45,333 bases of DNA from Oscillospiraceae bacterium (GTDB lineage Bacteria; Bacillota; Clostridia; Oscillospirales; Ruminococcaceae). The DNA is taken from assembly GCA_900752435.1 (NCBI GenBank), contig CAADVD010000041.1, positions 1 through 45,333 of the forward strand, written 5' to 3'. This document shows positions 22,391-30,483 of the stretch, piece after piece. The position numbers were made by a program, and so were the translations under genes. Each line of letters opens with the position of its first letter. The first letter of the stretch is position 1. Under the pieces are notes generated by a model. The model made no database searches. It was not told the origin of the DNA and saw only the letters and a program-made list of their open reading frames with translations.

Positions 22391-24273
22391 TTGTTTCTCT
22401 GCTCCTGTTTTTGTTGTTCCAGCCAAATTAACAAAACGGAAATGTCCGCCGGGCTAACACCGGAAATGCGCGACGCTTGTCCAATATTAAGTGGTTTGAC
22501 TTTATTGAGTTTTTCTTTTGCTTCCAGACGCAGACCGGAAATTTGGTCGTAATCCAAGTCAGATGAAAGCAGTTTGCTTTCCATCTTGCGCATTTCTTCC
22601 ACCTGTGCCAATTGCTTTTTGATGTAACCCTCGTATTTGATTTCAATTTCAACCTGTTCACGCACTTCCCGTGAGAGCGCCGGACGGGCTGGATCAAAGG
22701 CTTTCAAATCGTCATAACCCAATTGCGGACGTCGAATCAGTTCTGCCGCACGCTGTCCGGTGACCATGGCCGATGTTTCACGTGAAACAAGTAACGCATT
22801 GAGTTCTTCACTTGGAGAAATGGTAGTATGCTTTAAACGGTCAATTTCCGCATCAATCTGACGAACCTTTTCACAAAAGTGCTGGTAGCGCTCCTCGCTG
22901 ATTAATCCCAATTGATAACCCATCGGCGTTAAGCGCTTATCCGCGTTATCCTGACGCAAAATTAAACGATATTCACTGCGAGAAGTCATCATTCGATAAG
23001 GATCGGAACAGCCCTTTACCACAATATCATCAATCAGCGTTCCAATATAAGAGCTGGCACGGTCAAGCACAAACGACTCTTTTCCCTGTACTTGCAGTGC
23101 CGCATTGATACCGGCAATCAATCCCTGTGCCGCCGCCTCCTCATAACCAGAAGTGCCATTAAATTGACCAGCGCCATATAAGCCCTTAACGGCTTTAAAT
23201 TCCAACGTAGGCAACAATTCCTGCGGATTGCAGCAGTCGTATTCGATGGCATAAGCATTGCGCATCACTTCAATGTGCTCAAATCCCTTGATGGTGCGCA
23301 GAAAAGCAAGTTGAACATCTTCCGGTAAGGAAGAAGACATACCCTGCAAATACAACTCATCCGTGTTATTTCCCATCGGTTCGACAAAAAGCTGATGCCG
23401 TGATTTGTCGGCAAATCGAACCACTTTGTCCTCAATGCTGGGACAGTAACGCGGTCCAATTCCTTCAATCCGGCCACTGTACAAAGGAGAACGATGCAGA
23501 TTATCCAGAATCACTTTGTGCGTCTGCTCATTGGTATAAGCAATGTAACAGGAAATCTGATTTTTGAGTTCACCTTTCGTTTCAAAGGAAAACGGCGTAA
23601 TGGGATCATCGCCGTCCTGTCTCTCCAACTGCGAAAAATCAATACTCCGGCGATGAACGCGGGATGGCGTTCCCGTTTTGAATCGGCGAATGGTAATGCC
23701 ATATTCCTTCAACCGGTCAGTCAAACCAATGGACGGCAAGCTGGCATCCGGTCCGCTGGAATAAGATACTTCACCGACATGAATCATACCGCGCTGATAT
23801 GTGCCGGTACAAATGATAGCCGCCTTTACGTTATAAGCAGCACCCAGCTTCGTGTGAATCTGGGTAATTCGTCCATCTTCCACGGTAACATCAACAATTT
23901 CATCCTGTTTGATGTGCAAATTTTCCTGCTGTTCCAAGGCCGTTTTCATATAGTGGTGGTAAGCACGGCGGTCAGCCTGAACGCGCAGACTGTGAACCGC
24001 AGGTCCTTTTCCCCGATTGAGCATCCGGCTTTGCAAAAAGGTGGCATCCGCACCCTTTCCCATTTCACCGCCCAATGCGTCAATTTCACGTACCAAATGG
24101 CCTTTGGCCGTGCCGCCAATGGAGGGATTGCACGGCATATTGGCGATGGCATCCAGACTCAGCGTAAAAATAGCCGTCTTTGCTCCAAGCCGCGCCGCCG
24201 CCAAGGCCGCTTCGACACCGGCATGACCAGCACCAATTACGGCAACATCATAATCTTCCATATAGTAACTCAT
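22387..24273 (-). CDS. mnmG: tRNA uridine-5-carboxymethylaminomethyl modification enzyme MnmG (GidA)
   Basis: A 628-residue FAD protein that works with MnmE to make cmnm5U34 in tRNAs. The FAD-binding motif VIGAGHAGVEAALAAARLG is at the N-terminus, followed by NPSIGGTAKGHLVREIDALGG and the conserved FKTGTPSRVHRRSIDFS. The C-terminal helical part interacts with tRNA and MnmE. A perfect parS lies inside the gene at 22774-22789. The gene overlaps rsmG by the ATGA junction and is separated from mnmE by an unrecognised gene. Confidence 0.97.
   Translation of the reverse strand: MSYYMEDYDVAVIGAGHAGVEAALAAARLGAKTAIFTLSLDAIANMPCNPSIGGTAKGHLVREIDALGGEMGKGADATFLQSRMLNRGKGPAVHSLRVQADRRAYHHYMKTALEQQENLHIKQDEIVDVTVEDGRITQIHTKLGAAYNVKAAIICTGTYQRGMIHVGEVSYSSGPDASLPSIGLTDRLKEYGITIRRFKTGTPSRVHRRSIDFSQLERQDGDDPITPFSFETKGELKNQISCYIAYTNEQTHKVILDNLHRSPLYSGRIEGIGPRYCPSIEDKVVRFADKSRHQLFVEPMGNNTDELYLQGMSSSLPEDVQLAFLRTIKGFEHIEVMRNAYAIEYDCCNPQELLPTLEFKAVKGLYGAGQFNGTSGYEEAAAQGLIAGINAALQVQGKESFVLDRASSYIGTLIDDIVVKGCSDPYRMMTSRSEYRLILRQDNADKRLTPMGYQLGLISEERYQHFCEKVRQIDAEIDRLKHTTISPSEELNALLVSRETSAMVTGQRAAELIRRPQLGYDDLKAFDPARPALSREVREQVEIEIKYEGYIKKQLAQVEEMRKMESKLLSSDLDYDQISGLRLEAKEKLNKVKPLNIGQASRISGVSPADISVLLIWLEQQKQEQRNK
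22774..22789. promoter_or_regulatory. parS site 2, within mnmG
   Basis: A second perfect TGTTTCACGTGAAACA, located inside the mnmG coding sequence about 2.2 kb from the first. In frame it encodes the VSRET residues of MnmG. Confidence 0.97.
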
Positions 24274-24282
24274 AAAATATCC

Positions 24283-24837
24283 TCATTCACTGAAATTCTT
24301 TGTCACATATCGTCCGTATGTTTGTTCATAACGGCCGTCAAAAGAAATTCGAGTAATTTCTTTATAAGGAATGATACGTGGTTTTTTGCTCCATACACCA
24401 TCGGCATCAAAATACCAAAAATAAATCTGGCCCTTGTCTATCTTTTTAATTTGTCCGATTGAAAAAATGGATTTCGCTTCATCAACATTTTCTTGTTCAA
24501 TAATAATTGTTTTTTCTTGTATTGCCAAATCGGTCAGCACGGTTTTCCATGATTGAAAACAAATATTTGGCTTTTTTATCGAATCCAAAAGATGCTCTTG
24601 CCTCATGATTTGGTCATACAATGAGTCTTGAGCATAAATTTTATGAATATCCTTAATTCGCAAAATTTCAAAACCATCCAACAAAAAATCATTGTCTTTG
24701 CATCCCAAAATCAATTTTTCTGAAACAGCCAATGGCCAAATGGTTTTATAAACTGGGTCGCAAAGACGATAGAGCGTTACCGCTCCATTCTTTTGGATGG
24801 ATTGATGCAGTATTTTTCTAACTTTTTCTTTCTTCAT
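24283..24837 (-). CDS. Hypothetical protein between mnmE and mnmG
   Basis: A 184-residue soluble protein. The N-terminus is basic (MKKEKVRKILHQSIQ); the rest has alternating beta-type segments, ending with YFWYFDADGVW, IIPYKEITRISFDGRYEQTYGRYV and KNFSE. No catalytic motif or membrane segment is seen. It is placed in the same direction between mnmE and mnmG, ten bases from each, so it is part of the operon, although most Firmicutes have mnmE and mnmG adjacent. Its coding sequence appears richer in A/T than that of its neighbours. I do not recognise the family. A general binding or regulatory role with no enzyme activity is possible but unproven. Confidence 0.8.
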   Translation of the reverse strand: MKKEKVRKILHQSIQKNGAVTLYRLCDPVYKTIWPLAVSEKLILGCKDNDFLLDGFEILRIKDIHKIYAQDSLYDQIMRQEHLLDSIKKPNICFQSWKTVLTDLAIQEKTIIIEQENVDEAKSIFSIGQIKKIDKGQIYFWYFDADGVWSKKPRIIPYKEITRISFDGRYEQTYGRYVTKNFSE

Positions 24838-24846
24838 ATGCAGTTC

Positions 24847-26220
24847 CTATTTTCCCACACAGAACCGATGAAATACCTGATTAACCACACGCTCCGTCAC
24901 CCGTTCGCCGGTCAATTCCAGCAAAGCGTGCAGCGCATCATCAATCGAAACCGTCACGGCATCCAGCGTATAGCCGGCTTCCAGTGTATAGACCGCATCT
25001 TTGATACAATCTCTCGCCTGCAAAGCACAAATCCGCTGACGCTCATTGGCAATCATGCCGCTAGACGTATCCAGATGAATTAAATTCAGCACAGCGTCAA
25101 GTTCATTGGCCAACAGTGGCAAGCTATTTGGCTCATCTACCGAGGTATATACAATATGTTTAAAATTATTCTTAATATACTGTTCGTTTAATTTTGCATT
25201 CAAATCTGTTTTATTGATAATAGCAATAGCAGGTACTTGCTGTTCCAAAATAGAATGAATAATCTTTTCATCTTCATCCGTTAATTCGGACGAATAATCA
25301 AATACCGCCAGTACCAAACCAGCTGTCTGAATGCGCTTCAAAGCAAGCTCCACACCGAATTTTTCGACCACATCGTCCGTTTCACGGATCCCCGCTGTAT
25401 CCGCCAGCCGAAGCATGGCATTCCCAATATGCACACATTCCTCCACCACATCGCGGGTTGTACCGGCAATATCGGTCACAATGCTCTTTTCACAGCCAGC
25501 CAGCAAATTCATCAGCGTGGATTTCCCAACATTGGGTTTTCCGACAATGACCGTTTCCACACCTTCGCGCAAAATTTTTCCCGTGTCAAAAGTGCGAAGC
25601 AATTCATTCATGACCGTCTCCGCCTGTTTTAAGGAAGCCAGCAAATGCTCCTGCTCAACCTCTTCAATATCCTCCTCCGGATAATCCACCCATGCGGCCA
25701 AATGCCCTGCAATGTCCAGCAGACTGGCTTTGATTCCCTCAATTTTTTGATACAGCGCACCATCCATCTGTGCTTTTGCGGATTTTAACGCCTGGCTGTT
25801 GTGGGAATTGATTAAATCCATAACCGCTTCCGCCTGCGTCAAACTCATTTTCCCATTAAGAAATGCACGCTTCGAAAATTCGCCTGCTTCCGCCAAGCGA
25901 GCCCCATTCTGCAAAATCAACCGCAAAACTTCGCGGGTGATGTAAATACCGCCGTGACAGGAAATCTCCACTACATCCTCGCCGGTATAGCTCTTTGGCG
26001 CACGAAATACCAAGGCCACGCCATCGTCAATCTGTTCATTTTGTTCATTGTAAATACCGCCATAAGCCGCCATATAACCGTCCAGCGATGACAGCAATTT
26101 TTGATTGGCCGCACGAAAAACGCGTTCCGCAACAGCAATGGCTTCATCGCCGGAAATGCGAATCATCGAAACACCGCCTGTCGCCAACGGTGTGGCAATG
26201 GCGGCAATGGTGTGAGACAT
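24847..26220 (-). CDS. mnmE: tRNA modification GTPase MnmE (TrmE)
   Basis: A 457-residue GTPase that forms the MnmEG complex. The N-terminal folate-binding domain begins SHTIAAIATPLATGGVSMIRISG. The inserted G-domain has the P-loop GKPNVGKST, DIAGTTRD, DTAGIRE and NKTD. The C-terminal FCVGK is the functional Cys motif of the family. The frame is open from 26331, but the ATG at 26220 has a strong GGGAGG site and matches the family's length and start. About 130 bases separate it from jag, with an imperfect hairpin (26287-26313) between them. Confidence 0.97.
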   Translation of the reverse strand: MSHTIAAIATPLATGGVSMIRISGDEAIAVAERVFRAANQKLLSSLDGYMAAYGGIYNEQNEQIDDGVALVFRAPKSYTGEDVVEISCHGGIYITREVLRLILQNGARLAEAGEFSKRAFLNGKMSLTQAEAVMDLINSHNSQALKSAKAQMDGALYQKIEGIKASLLDIAGHLAAWVDYPEEDIEEVEQEHLLASLKQAETVMNELLRTFDTGKILREGVETVIVGKPNVGKSTLMNLLAGCEKSIVTDIAGTTRDVVEECVHIGNAMLRLADTAGIRETDDVVEKFGVELALKRIQTAGLVLAVFDYSSELTDEDEKIIHSILEQQVPAIAIINKTDLNAKLNEQYIKNNFKHIVYTSVDEPNSLPLLANELDAVLNLIHLDTSSGMIANERQRICALQARDCIKDAVYTLEAGYTLDAVTVSIDDALHALLELTGERVTERVVNQVFHRFCVGK

Positions 26221-26351
26221 GTGTTTTCCTCCCTCAATTGCAATCAAATCAACAACATCATGTACAGTGTATGAATATGCAAGCAGACGTGCCTGTAAAA
26301 ACAGACACGTCAACGCCTTGTAGTGTTTCAATTATTCAGAACAAGCTGTTC

Positions 26352-27191
26352 TTACAGTTCAATTTTTGAATAACGTTTGGTATTCTTTTCTTCGTCTGAA
26401 AAGTCACTCTTTAAAATTTGTTCCATGGTGCGTTCCGGCTGACGCGGTTTCTTATAAGACGATTTGCCGCCCTTGTTGTAGCCGCCTCTGCTCTTATTGG
26501 TCGGAATGATCACCACACGGCGATTCGGTTCGTCCCCCTTGGATTTGGAGGTCACGCCTTCCACATTGGAAATCACCGCATGAATGATTCTTCTTTCATA
26601 GGGATTCATCGGTTCCAGCATTTGGCTTCTGCCGGTGCGTTTCACCTTTGCGCTGATTTTCTGAGCCAGTTCTTTCAAGGCTTCTTCACGCTTTTCACGA
26701 TAGTTTCCACAGTCCAATGTTACACGATAATAGCTGCCCTCTACACGGTTGCAAACCAGCGAAGTCAAATATTGCAGAGAATCCAAAGTTTCCCCATGAC
26801 GGCCAATCAAAATGCCCAAATCGTCGCCGGTCAGCGTCAATACAGCGCTGTCCTCTTTTTCTTCCACGTTAATTTCTACATCGACAACATTCATCTTTGC
26901 CAAAATTGCGCGCAGATAATCCAATGCAGCCGCCAATTTGAGATTTTCGCCGGTTGTTTTCGTTGCCGGTGCTTCTTCTTGAACTGGTTCAACTTCCGGT
27001 ACGGGTTCCGCTTCGATTTCTTTCACGGTTACTTTTACTTTTGCTTCTACTTTAATTTTGCCAAACAACGATTTTTTCGGCTTTTCCAGCACCTCGACCG
27101 TACAGTCCGCTGCGCTCACACCAAGCTGTGCATAAGCCTTTTCCGTTGCTTCTTCAATGCTTTTTCCTGTTGTGATGATTTCTTTTGCCAT
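26352..27191 (-). CDS. jag: RNA-binding protein Jag/KhpB
   Basis: About 279 residues. The Jag N-terminal domain (AKEIITTGKSIEEATEKAYAQLG with the following FGKIKVEAKV), a KH domain (GILIGRHGETLDSLQYLTSL) and an R3H domain (MNPYERRIIHAVISNVEGVTSKSKGDEPNRRVVI) are in order, with a variable Glu/Pro-rich linker after the first and a basic tail. In Firmicutes Jag/KhpB binds small RNAs and influences cell elongation and sporulation. The ATG at 27191 has AAGGTGG eight bases before it. It is downstream of yidC in the rpmH operon. Confidence 0.95.
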   Translation of the reverse strand: MAKEIITTGKSIEEATEKAYAQLGVSAADCTVEVLEKPKKSLFGKIKVEAKVKVTVKEIEAEPVPEVEPVQEEAPATKTTGENLKLAAALDYLRAILAKMNVVDVEINVEEKEDSAVLTLTGDDLGILIGRHGETLDSLQYLTSLVCNRVEGSYYRVTLDCGNYREKREEALKELAQKISAKVKRTGRSQMLEPMNPYERRIIHAVISNVEGVTSKSKGDEPNRRVVIIPTNKSRGGYNKGGKSSYKKPRQPERTMEQILKSDFSDEEKNTKRYSKIEL

Positions 27192-27220
27192 AGTTGTTTC
27201 CACCTTCCTGTTTTTATTTT

Positions 27221-28294
27221 TTATTTTTCATCGTAGTCATCGCCGTATTTTTCGGCCATCCGTTTTCTAGCCAGTGCAATGCGCTGGTTGGCAGACAATT
27301 CTTTGCCATCGTCTTGGTCTGATTCTTTTTTCGGCAATGGTTTTCCGCTTGCAATCGCCTGCTGTTCTCGCGCTTTGGCGACTGCCTGCTGATAACGAGA
27401 TGGTTTTTTCTTTTTCGTCTTCATTTCCTCTTCTACTTTAGCGCGAACTTTTTCCGGCGAATAGAAGGTATAAAGGAAAATAGACTGTACAAAAGACAAA
27501 ATATTGGAAATAATCCAGTAGAATGCAACACCGGTCGGCAGGCTAAATGCAATCCAGGTGGAGAAGATTGGCATAATGTACATCATGCCCTTCATCATCC
27601 CCATACCAGCGGCAGCCTGGCCATCCATCATGCCGTTCTTTTTCTGCTGACGCATGGAGAAAATACTTACCAATAAGGAAGTCACACCCGACAAAATCGG
27701 AATCAGCAAAATCGGCCAAGTAAAGGTTGGAACTTCACCCAAATTGACGCCTAAAAATTTGATGTCAAAATTCCGAATCAATTCCATCTGTTCAGCTGAA
27801 AAAATATTGGCAAACAAATCCGGCGAATAGTCCGTATTGTTTCCCTGAATGATATTGGTAATGACCAATTCGGCATTGGAGGATACTTTCATACCAGCAT
27901 CCGTCAACGCCGCCGTTGCATCTTTGATCAGCTCCGACGGAATGGACAGCATATAGCGAAGCGGCTTGTACACCACGTCGATAATACCAAACAGCACCAG
28001 CATCTGAATCAGCATCGGCAAGCAGCTCGACATGGGGTTGTAGCCCTCTTCTTCGTAAAGCTTCATCATTTCCTGCTGATAGCGTTCCTTATCCTTACCG
28101 TATTTTTTCTGCAGCGCCTGCAATTTGGGCTGAAAAATAGCCATTTTTGCCGAACTCTTTTGCTGTTTGATGTTCAGCGGAAGCAAAAGCAGACGAACCA
28201 GCACCGTAAAAATCACCAAAGACCATCCATAATTATCGATGACTTGGTAAATCAATCGCATAATAAATCCAAGTGGTACACCTAAAAAACCCAT
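27221..28294 (-). CDS. yidC: Membrane protein insertase YidC/OxaA (SpoIIIJ type)
   Basis: A 357-residue insertase that helps proteins enter the membrane, alone or with Sec. Core helices are visible: the region YGWSLVIFTVLVRLLLLPLNIKQQ, the following cytoplasmic hairpin QKKYGKDKERYQQEMMKLYEEEG, then LPMLIQMLVLFGIIDVV, a helix near TWPILLIPILSGV and the last WIAFSLPTGVAFYWIISNIL. The family's conserved arginine is in the first helix. Unlike many Gram-positive YidC proteins there is no lipobox, and the C-terminus is a charged tail of about 80 residues. An external insert of about 80 residues is longer than in Bacillus. GGAGGA lies ten bases before the ATG. Confidence 0.95.
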   Translation of the reverse strand: MGFLGVPLGFIMRLIYQVIDNYGWSLVIFTVLVRLLLLPLNIKQQKSSAKMAIFQPKLQALQKKYGKDKERYQQEMMKLYEEEGYNPMSSCLPMLIQMLVLFGIIDVVYKPLRYMLSIPSELIKDATAALTDAGMKVSSNAELVITNIIQGNNTDYSPDLFANIFSAEQMELIRNFDIKFLGVNLGEVPTFTWPILLIPILSGVTSLLVSIFSMRQQKKNGMMDGQAAAGMGMMKGMMYIMPIFSTWIAFSLPTGVAFYWIISNILSFVQSIFLYTFYSPEKVRAKVEEEMKTKKKKPSRYQQAVAKAREQQAIASGKPLPKKESDQDDGKELSANQRIALARKRMAEKYGDDYDEK

Positions 28295-28320
28295 TTTTTC
28301 GCTATTCCTCCAACTATCGA

Positions 28321-28584
28321 TTATAGTTCTGTTTTTTCATGGTTGTTTCCTTTAAAAGGAACAAACCGAAAGTGATTGGGCACATAGTCAATGCCGCCCG
28401 TATTCCAGGGATTGCAGCGCAAAATTCGCCACAAAGTTAAAAGAAATCCTTTGCAAGCACCATGCTTCTGAAACGCTTGAATGGCATAATTGGAACAAGT
28501 CGGATAAAATCGGCAGCTTGCCGGTGTAAACCGTGAAATGGTCTTTTGATACAAACGGACAAGTCCAATCAACAACGTTTTCAC
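28321..28584 (-). CDS. yidD: Membrane protein insertion efficiency factor YidD
   Basis: An 87-residue protein with the characteristic core RLYQKTISRFTPASCRFYPTCSNYA, FLLTLWRILRCNPWNTGG and DYVPNHF. YidD assists YidC at the membrane. It overlaps the rnpA stop through ATGA (28584-28581), so translation is coupled. Length and order are standard. Confidence 0.96.
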   Translation of the reverse strand: MKTLLIGLVRLYQKTISRFTPASCRFYPTCSNYAIQAFQKHGACKGFLLTLWRILRCNPWNTGGIDYVPNHFRFVPFKGNNHEKTEL

Positions 28585-28976
28585 TTTGCTTCATCCTTTT
28601 TCGGATAAACAGCTTTTTTCTGTTTTGTTTTTTGCTGATTCTGACTCAGCAAAAATCGAAGCTGTTTGAGCATCACTTTTTCCAATTCCGTGGATTTGGT
28701 TTCGGCTGTCTTGGAGCGCGCGACAAAGACCAAATCATAACCGCAAGGAAAATCAATCTGATCGCGTATCTGCAAATAAGCGGCGCGAATCACTCTTCTG
28801 GCACGGTTGCGCTCCACCGCTTTTCCAATTTTTTTGGAAGTGGTGATGCCAACACGATTGATTCCCAGTCTGTTTTTCACCAAATAGGTCACCAACAGCG
28901 GATGCGGCTTGTATTTTCCCTGAAAATAAGCGCGTTTAAACTCTTTATTTAGTTTAATGGTTGTGATATTCTTCAT
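28581..28976 (-). CDS. rnpA: Ribonuclease P protein component
   Basis: A 131-residue protein subunit of RNase P, which with its RNA removes the 5' leader of tRNA precursors. The family sequence GITTSKKIGKAVERNRARRVIRAAY, with the RNR motif, is clear; the N-terminus (ITTIKLNKEFKRAYFQGK) is also typical. The C-terminus is a lysine- and glutamine-rich extension of about 20 residues. Neighbours are rpmH upstream and yidD downstream. Confidence 0.96.
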   Translation of the reverse strand: MKNITTIKLNKEFKRAYFQGKYKPHPLLVTYLVKNRLGINRVGITTSKKIGKAVERNRARRVIRAAYLQIRDQIDFPCGYDLVFVARSKTAETKSTELEKVMLKQLRFLLSQNQQKTKQKKAVYPKKDEAK

Positions 28977-29005
28977 AGAATTTGTTTTTCATTTAAAAAT
29001 AAATT

Positions 29006-29053
29006 GACCACAAAACAAAGCAGGCAACTTTGCCTCCCTCCGTTTTCGTGGTC
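29006..29053 (-). terminator. Nested hairpin between rpmH and rnpA
   Basis: Outer arms GACCACAAAAC and GTTTTcGTGGTC enclose an inner AGGCAA / TTGCCT stem. On the minus strand the outer stem is followed by ATTTATTTTT. It could be a partial terminator or processing site that lets rpmH be made in excess over rnpA. Confidence 0.5.
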
Positions 29054-29092
29054 ATTATCCGTGGTTATGAATCTTCTTTGAACAAGCACACA

Positions 29093-29227
29093 TTAGTAAG
29101 TCAGTTGTTTTCTGCCTTTTGCACGTCTTCTTGCAAGTACTTTTCTTCCGTTAGAAGTGGACATTCTTTTCCGAAATCCATGTTCTTTTTTTCTGTGAAT
29201 TTTTTTCGGCTGATATGTTCTTTTCAT
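29093..29227 (-). CDS. rpmH: 50S ribosomal protein L34
   Basis: A 44-residue basic protein: MKRTYQPKKIHRKKEHGF, then RKRMSTSNGRKVLARRRAKG. This is the full L34 sequence pattern, in its usual place next to rnpA near the origin. A strong GGAGGAGG site precedes the ATG at 29227. Confidence 0.97.
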   Translation of the reverse strand: MKRTYQPKKIHRKKEHGFRKRMSTSNGRKVLARRRAKGRKQLTY

Positions 29228-29315
29228 CGGTCTTCCTCCTCCCAAAACAATACTTTTGGATTGCCTTTTTCTGGATGAATCAGCTTGTCTGAAAGGCTAA
29301 ACCCTGCAAGGTAAT

Positions 29316-29345
29316 AGTATAAAGCATCCAGCGGACATTTGTCAA
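29316..29345 (-). promoter_or_regulatory. Promoter of the rpmH operon
   Basis: On the minus strand TTGACA (29345-29340) and TATACT (29321-29316) are 18 bases apart. About 90 bases of leader separate it from the rpmH start codon. Confidence 0.8.
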
Positions 29346-29455
29346 TACTTTTTTCTGAAATTTTTCTGTTTTTAAAGAGAAATAAAATAGAAGTTGAATG
29401 TTTTAATAAATCCGGTATAATTATATCATAATTTAAAAAGGGTGTGAGGTATTTT

Positions 29456-30040
29456 ATGAAAATCAATAAGAAAAATTTGATCACACAATCTATTTTAATA
29501 TTAATAGGATTAGTTACAGGATATTTAATTTACTATTATATATTTATGGAGTTGGTTGTGTTATTCGTGAGTAGAGGATTTGCTTATTATTTTGTAAGTA
29601 TCTTGTGTTTAATCGGAAGTATCGTTGGAAGTATTGTTTTATTAAATTTAATTTTTTATCGAAAGATAAACAAACCTCTTTTTTACATCATTACGATTAC
29701 CTATTTTTGTGTTTTATTTTCTGTTTTGTTTTTAAGAAGATACACAGAGCAGATATACATCTTTAATCCACTCATTAGTTTAAAAGATATATTGACTAGC
29801 CGCCTCATGTTATTCCAAAGTTTCATGAATTTTATTGTATTCATCCCCATCGGATATTTTGTTAGAAAATTGAGCTATAAAAAAGTGCTCCTATTTTCCA
29901 TTTTATTTTCTATACTAATCGAGTTCTGTCAAGTACTTACAAGGAGAGGATTTTTTGACACTTTGGATATCATCCTATATGTACTTGCAATTACTTTAGG
30001 ATATTTTATTTCTAAAAAACTCAAATTGGATATTCGCTAA
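29456..30040 (+). CDS. VanZ-family membrane protein, AT-rich
   Basis: A 194-residue protein with about five hydrophobic helices. The C-terminal part, NFIVFIPIGYFVRKL and ILIEFCQVLTRRGFFDTLDIILYVL, follows the VanZ-like pattern (conserved N-x-x-x-F-x-P-x-G and E-x-x-Q...D-x-D-I/D). VanZ-like proteins give low-level teicoplanin resistance in enterococci, but most members have unknown roles. The start is ATG 29456 with GAGG seven bases upstream. It is strikingly AT-rich: the 60 bases from 29461 hold only 13 G/C, far below neighbours, suggesting recent transfer. It sits between rpmH and dnaA, a place normally free of such genes. A hairpin repeat lies about 80 bases after its stop. Confidence 0.8.
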   Translation: MKINKKNLITQSILILIGLVTGYLIYYYIFMELVVLFVSRGFAYYFVSILCLIGSIVGSIVLLNLIFYRKINKPLFYIITITYFCVLFSVLFLRRYTEQIYIFNPLISLKDILTSRLMLFQSFMNFIVFIPIGYFVRKLSYKKVLLFSILFSILIEFCQVLTRRGFFDTLDIILYVLAITLGYFISKKLKLDIR

Positions 30041-30121
30041 AATAAATTGATTTTATTTTGCCACTTGCCACTGCACTTCGTAAAAATCGAACAAATTGTA
30101 AATATTTTGTATTTGTTTGAT

Positions 30122-30176
30122 AAAGGTTGCACGTTTGCGTGCAACCTTTTGCCATTTTTGAGGGTATAGTGAAAGG
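30122..30176. repeat. Dispersed hairpin repeat, copy 2
   Basis: A perfect 12-pair stem, AAAGGTTGCACG / CGTGCAACCTTT, around TTTG, followed by TTGCCATTTTTGAGGG and TATAGTGAAAGG. It is the counterpart of 977-1029; the additional G and C are on opposite arms, so pairing is preserved. It lies between the VanZ-like gene and dnaA. Confidence 0.75.
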
Positions 30177-30483
30177 GTTTTTAGAAAGAAACGGAATCAA
30201 AAATTCAGATGAAAAATTTGTTCAAGAAAATAGGCAAGGATTTTTTATGATTTTAAAAGGAAACTGTCCGCATATCTCTTGCAAATAAAAATCAAATTTG
30301 TTAAAATAGATATTAAGTAGACTCATGCCTTTTTGTAGAAATCAAAATAAAAGCCATTTTTCAAAGATTCCAACATTCAACTGGTTTTTATTCTACTTTC
30401 AACACTTTCCATAATGTTTTCAACATTATTTTTTGAATTTTCAACCGAGTTTTTACTAGTATTTTATTGGAGGTTTTTTCAAC
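30177..30483. promoter_or_regulatory. dnaA upstream region, part of the origin, with TTTTCAACA boxes
   Basis: AT-rich DNA before dnaA. Exact TTTTCAACA occurs at 30417-30425 and 30476-30484 (the last base is the A of the dnaA start codon), with near matches CTTTCAACA at about 30397 and TTTTCAACC at about 30438. They resemble the DnaA box TTATCCACA with two changes. This could be an upstream part of a split origin and a dnaA autoregulation site. No clear -35/-10 pair was assigned. Confidence 0.6.

Noticed and set aside
23494..24462. 322-codon plus-strand frame opposite mnmG
   Set aside because: Antisense shadow of a highly conserved gene; no ribosome site and low-complexity composition.
26287..26313. 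Hairpin between jag and mnmE as a terminator
   Set aside because: The stem has a mismatch and there is no T-run in the direction of transcription.
29224..29484. 86-codon frame upstream of rpmH
   Set aside because: It overlaps the rpmH promoter and leader and is read from AT-rich DNA; no ribosome site.
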